Shown here one piece after another: positions 60,780-64,000 of a DNA stretch of 64,000 nucleotides. The position numbers and the translations under genes were made by a program. The notes under the pieces are model-generated. The model was not told the DNA's origin. It made no database searches and saw nothing but the letters and a program-made list of their open reading frames with translations. This DNA is from Zavarzinia compransoris. GTDB lineage: Bacteria; Pseudomonadota; Alphaproteobacteria; Zavarziniales; Zavarziniaceae. Position 1 is the first letter of the stretch, and each line of letters begins with the position of its first letter. The DNA lies in the NCBI RefSeq assembly GCF_003173055.1, contig NZ_QGLF01000004.1:124001-188000 (forward strand), written 5' to 3'.

Positions 60780-61814
60780 TCAGCCGCCGGTGGTACTCAT
60801 GTGACGGGCCAGGGCAGGCGGTGCGCCCCGGCGGTCGATGATGAAGTCGTGGCCCTTGGGCTTGCGGGCGATGGCCGCGTCGATCGCCGCCAGAAGGTCG
60901 GCATCGCTGGCCCCGCCGCGCAGCACCGCGCGCAGGTCGGCAGCGTCCTCCTGTCCGAGGCACATGTAAAGGGTGCCGGTGCAGGTGAGCCGCACCCGGT
61001 TGCAGGACTCGCAGAAATTATGGCTGAGCGGGGTGATGAAGCCGATGCGCCGGCCGGTTTCCGCGACCCGGACGTAACGCGCCGGTCCCCCGGTGCGATA
61101 CTCGCTCTCGGTCATGGCATAGCGCCGGGCCAGGCTGCGCCGGACCTCGGCCAGGGGCAGGTAATGGTCGGTGCGGTCGCCGTCGATATCGCCGAGCGGC
61201 ATGGTCTCGATGAAGGTGATGTCCATGCCCTTGCCATGCGCCCAGTCGACCAGGGGCAGGAACTGGTGCTCGTTGACGCCCCGGAGCGCCACCGTGTTGA
61301 TCTTGACCGCGAGGCCGGCGGCCCGGGCGGCCTCGATCCCGTCGAGCACCGGGGCCAGGGTCCCGCGCCGGGTGATGGCGCGGAAATCGTCGGCATCCAG
61401 CGTATCCAGGCTGACGTTGACCCGGCGCACGCCGGCGGCGGCCAGTTCGGCGGCGAAACGGGCCAATTGACTGCCGTTGGTGGTCAGGGTGATTTCGTCG
61501 AGGTCGCCGGTGTGCAGGTGGCGCGACAGGCTGCGCACCAGGTCCATCAGCCCGCGCCGCACCAGCGGCTCGCCCCCGGTCAGGCGCAGGCGGCGCAGGC
61601 CCCGGCGCACGAAGGCGCTGCACAGGCGGTCCAGTTCCTCGAGGCTGAGGAGGTCGGCGCGGGGCAGGAAGGTCATCGCCTCCGCCATGCAATATTGGCA
61701 GCGGAAGTCGCAGCGGTCGGTGACTGAGACGCGCAGATAGGTGATCCGCCGCTGATAGGGATCGATCAGCGGCGGCAGCTTCGGCACGATGCGGTCGGGA
61801 AGCGTTCCGTCCAT
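60780..61814 (-). CDS. moaA: GTP 3',8-cyclase (molybdenum cofactor biosynthesis)
   Basis: Radical SAM enzyme for the first step of molybdopterin synthesis. The 344-residue product has the N-terminal cluster motif at Cys35, Cys39 and Cys42 ([12 protein letters not shown]), [18 protein letters not shown], the C-terminal cluster [20 protein letters not shown], and the functional GG terminus (STTGG). The start at 61814 (MDGTLPDRI) follows AAAGGGGGG. It is divergent from glpK. Confidence 0.96.
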   Translation of the reverse strand: MDGTLPDRIVPKLPPLIDPYQRRITYLRVSVTDRCDFRCQYCMAEAMTFLPRADLLSLEELDRLCSAFVRRGLRRLRLTGGEPLVRRGLMDLVRSLSRHLHTGDLDEITLTTNGSQLARFAAELAAAGVRRVNVSLDTLDADDFRAITRRGTLAPVLDGIEAARAAGLAVKINTVALRGVNEHQFLPLVDWAHGKGMDITFIETMPLGDIDGDRTDHYLPLAEVRRSLARRYAMTESEYRTGGPARYVRVAETGRRIGFITPLSHNFCESCNRVRLTCTGTLYMCLGQEDAADLRAVLRGGASDADLLAAIDAAIARKPKGHDFIIDRRGAPPALARHMSTTGG

Positions 61815-61912
61815 CCCCCCTTTATGGCACGGATTCCCGGCCGCGGCCATGGCCGCGCCTTGACCTTTGGCCGCGAAGCCGGAACCATCCGGGCCAAACG
61901 GGAGGGGGGGAC

Positions 61913-63412
<1,500 letters not shown>

Positions 63413-63477
63413 GGACGCGCGTTGACCCTATGCTGCACCGCTCCTAACATCGGCGGGTTTTCTCCGGGGGTCGATTC

Positions 63478-64000
63478 ATGGCGATGAAGATGGGGCGGTG
63501 GCTGGCGGCGGCCGGCATTCTGGCGGCGGTCGCGGCAACCGGGGCCAAGGCCCAGACGGTCGCGCCGTCCGGACCCCTCGAAGCCCGCGAGCAGCAGGAA
63601 AGTTTCACCCTGCTGATGGAGAACGACAAGTTCAACGGCACCGACAAATGGTACACCAGCGGCGCCAAGCTGATCCTGTCCCGGCCCGCGCCGGCGACGC
63701 CGGCCTTCATCGTCAGCCCGCTGATCGCGGCCAATCAATGGATTTTCGATCAGCCCGGGCGCAATCGCTACGAACTGGCGCTCGGCCAGAATATCTACGA
63801 GCCGAACGATGAAAGCCTGAACCCGCCGGACCCCCGCGACCGGCCCTATGCCGCCTGGGCCTATCTCTCCGCGACGGCGGTGGCCGAAAACCGCGGGCAG
63901 CAGAACACGCTGGAGGTTCAGCTGGGCGTGGTCGGTCCCTGGGCGCTCGGCAAGGAAATCCAGGATGTCGTTCACACCCTGATCGGTTCCGATCAGCCGA
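63478..64000 (+). CDS. LpxR-like lipid A deacylase family protein (DUF2219), partial
   Basis: About 174 residues are visible before the right edge. A signal peptide (MGRWLAAAGILAAVAATGA, cleaved near AKA-QT) is followed by the family segments LLMENDKFNGTDKWYTSGAK near 46-65 and PPDPRDRPYAAWAYLSATA near 113-131, which resemble the LpxR N-D-x-F...D-x-x-Y-T-x-G and DRPYAGW motifs. LpxR is an outer-membrane barrel that removes the 3'-acyloxyacyl group of lipid A. The start at 63478 is one of three nearby in-frame ATGs. The gene continues beyond the window, so catalytic residues cannot all be checked. Confidence 0.8.
   Translation, partial: MAMKMGRWLAAAGILAAVAATGAKAQTVAPSGPLEAREQQESFTLLMENDKFNGTDKWYTSGAKLILSRPAPATPAFIVSPLIAANQWIFDQPGRNRYELALGQNIYEPNDESLNPPDPRDRPYAAWAYLSATAVAENRGQQNTLEVQLGVVGPWALGKEIQDVVHTLIGSDQP

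Overview
The window is very GC-rich with dense, short-gapped operons, and the gene content is alphaproteobacterial. Pointers are the PmbA / inositol-phosphatase-like / DUF374 acyltransferase / Kdo-transferase / LpxK lipid A block, a flagellin followed by a FlaF-like gene, sigma-54 flagellar promoters with FlbD-like sites, a GTTC-N7-GTTC type LexA half-site pair, the Psd-PssA pair, and a bufferin operon with a SigF-like ECF promoter. A Rhodospirillales-like, polarly flagellated organism would fit, but the species cannot be named from sequence alone. I saw no rRNA, tRNA, insertion sequence, prophage or CRISPR array.

Layout. 1-811: 3' part of dinB, with a LexA-like box. 857-6638: an IclR regulator, a secreted barrel-like protein, a Tat-exported DUF1329-like protein and the last two enzymes of aromatic meta-cleavage (acetaldehyde dehydrogenase and 4-hydroxy-2-oxovalerate aldolase); two near-identical palindromes link the regulator to the enzymes. 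6726-7383: a small gene and a frameshifted PemK-like toxin gene. 7367-9901: a divergent acyl-CoA dehydrogenase / thiolase pair around a palindrome. 10403-13586: an OpgC-like acyltransferase and a bufferin operon (bufA, bufB, bufC). 13725-16301: a polytopic GT-C-like protein and a GT2 glycosyltransferase. 16381-25123: pmbA, an inositol-phosphatase-like gene and the late lipid A genes msbA, DUF374 acyltransferase, waaA and lpxK. 25186-28911: 3-hydroxybutyrate dehydrogenase, a lipoprotein and stand-alone eutBC.

28974-37118 is one long minus-strand block. In transcription order it holds a glycine-zipper/SH3 lipoprotein, an exported beta-propeller/caspase-like protein, an orphan ParD-like antitoxin, a MoxR ATPase with its VWA partner, and three related small exported proteins with a conserved cysteine pair. 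37360-43100 is flagellar (flgE-flgK-flgL, a FlaG-like gene, flagellin, flaF), with sigma-54 promoters and FlbD-type sites. 43162-47744: a membrane diguanylate cyclase, a LysR/DMT-exporter pair and an unknown gene. 47876-51387: an Atm1-like ABC exporter and the phosphatidylethanolamine genes psd and pssA. 51395-56162: a PadR-RND efflux operon. 56535-57266: a double cold-shock-domain protein with an RGG/FG-rich linker. 57355-61814: a small membrane protein, an EF-hand protein, then an operon of moaA, nadK, a sulfotransferase-like gene and a class IV aminotransferase-like gene. 61913-64000: glpK and the start of an LpxR-like lipid A deacylase gene.

The most interesting items are the bufferin operon with its ECF-type promoter, the exported caspase-like/SH3 pair, the array of three related secreted proteins beside MoxR/VWA, the shared IclR-type operators, the complete FlbD/IHF/sigma-54 arrangement before flagellin, and an aminotransferase-like protein that seems to lack the PLP lysine and abuts a sulfotransferase gene. 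All functions are read from motifs and context; no database search was possible.
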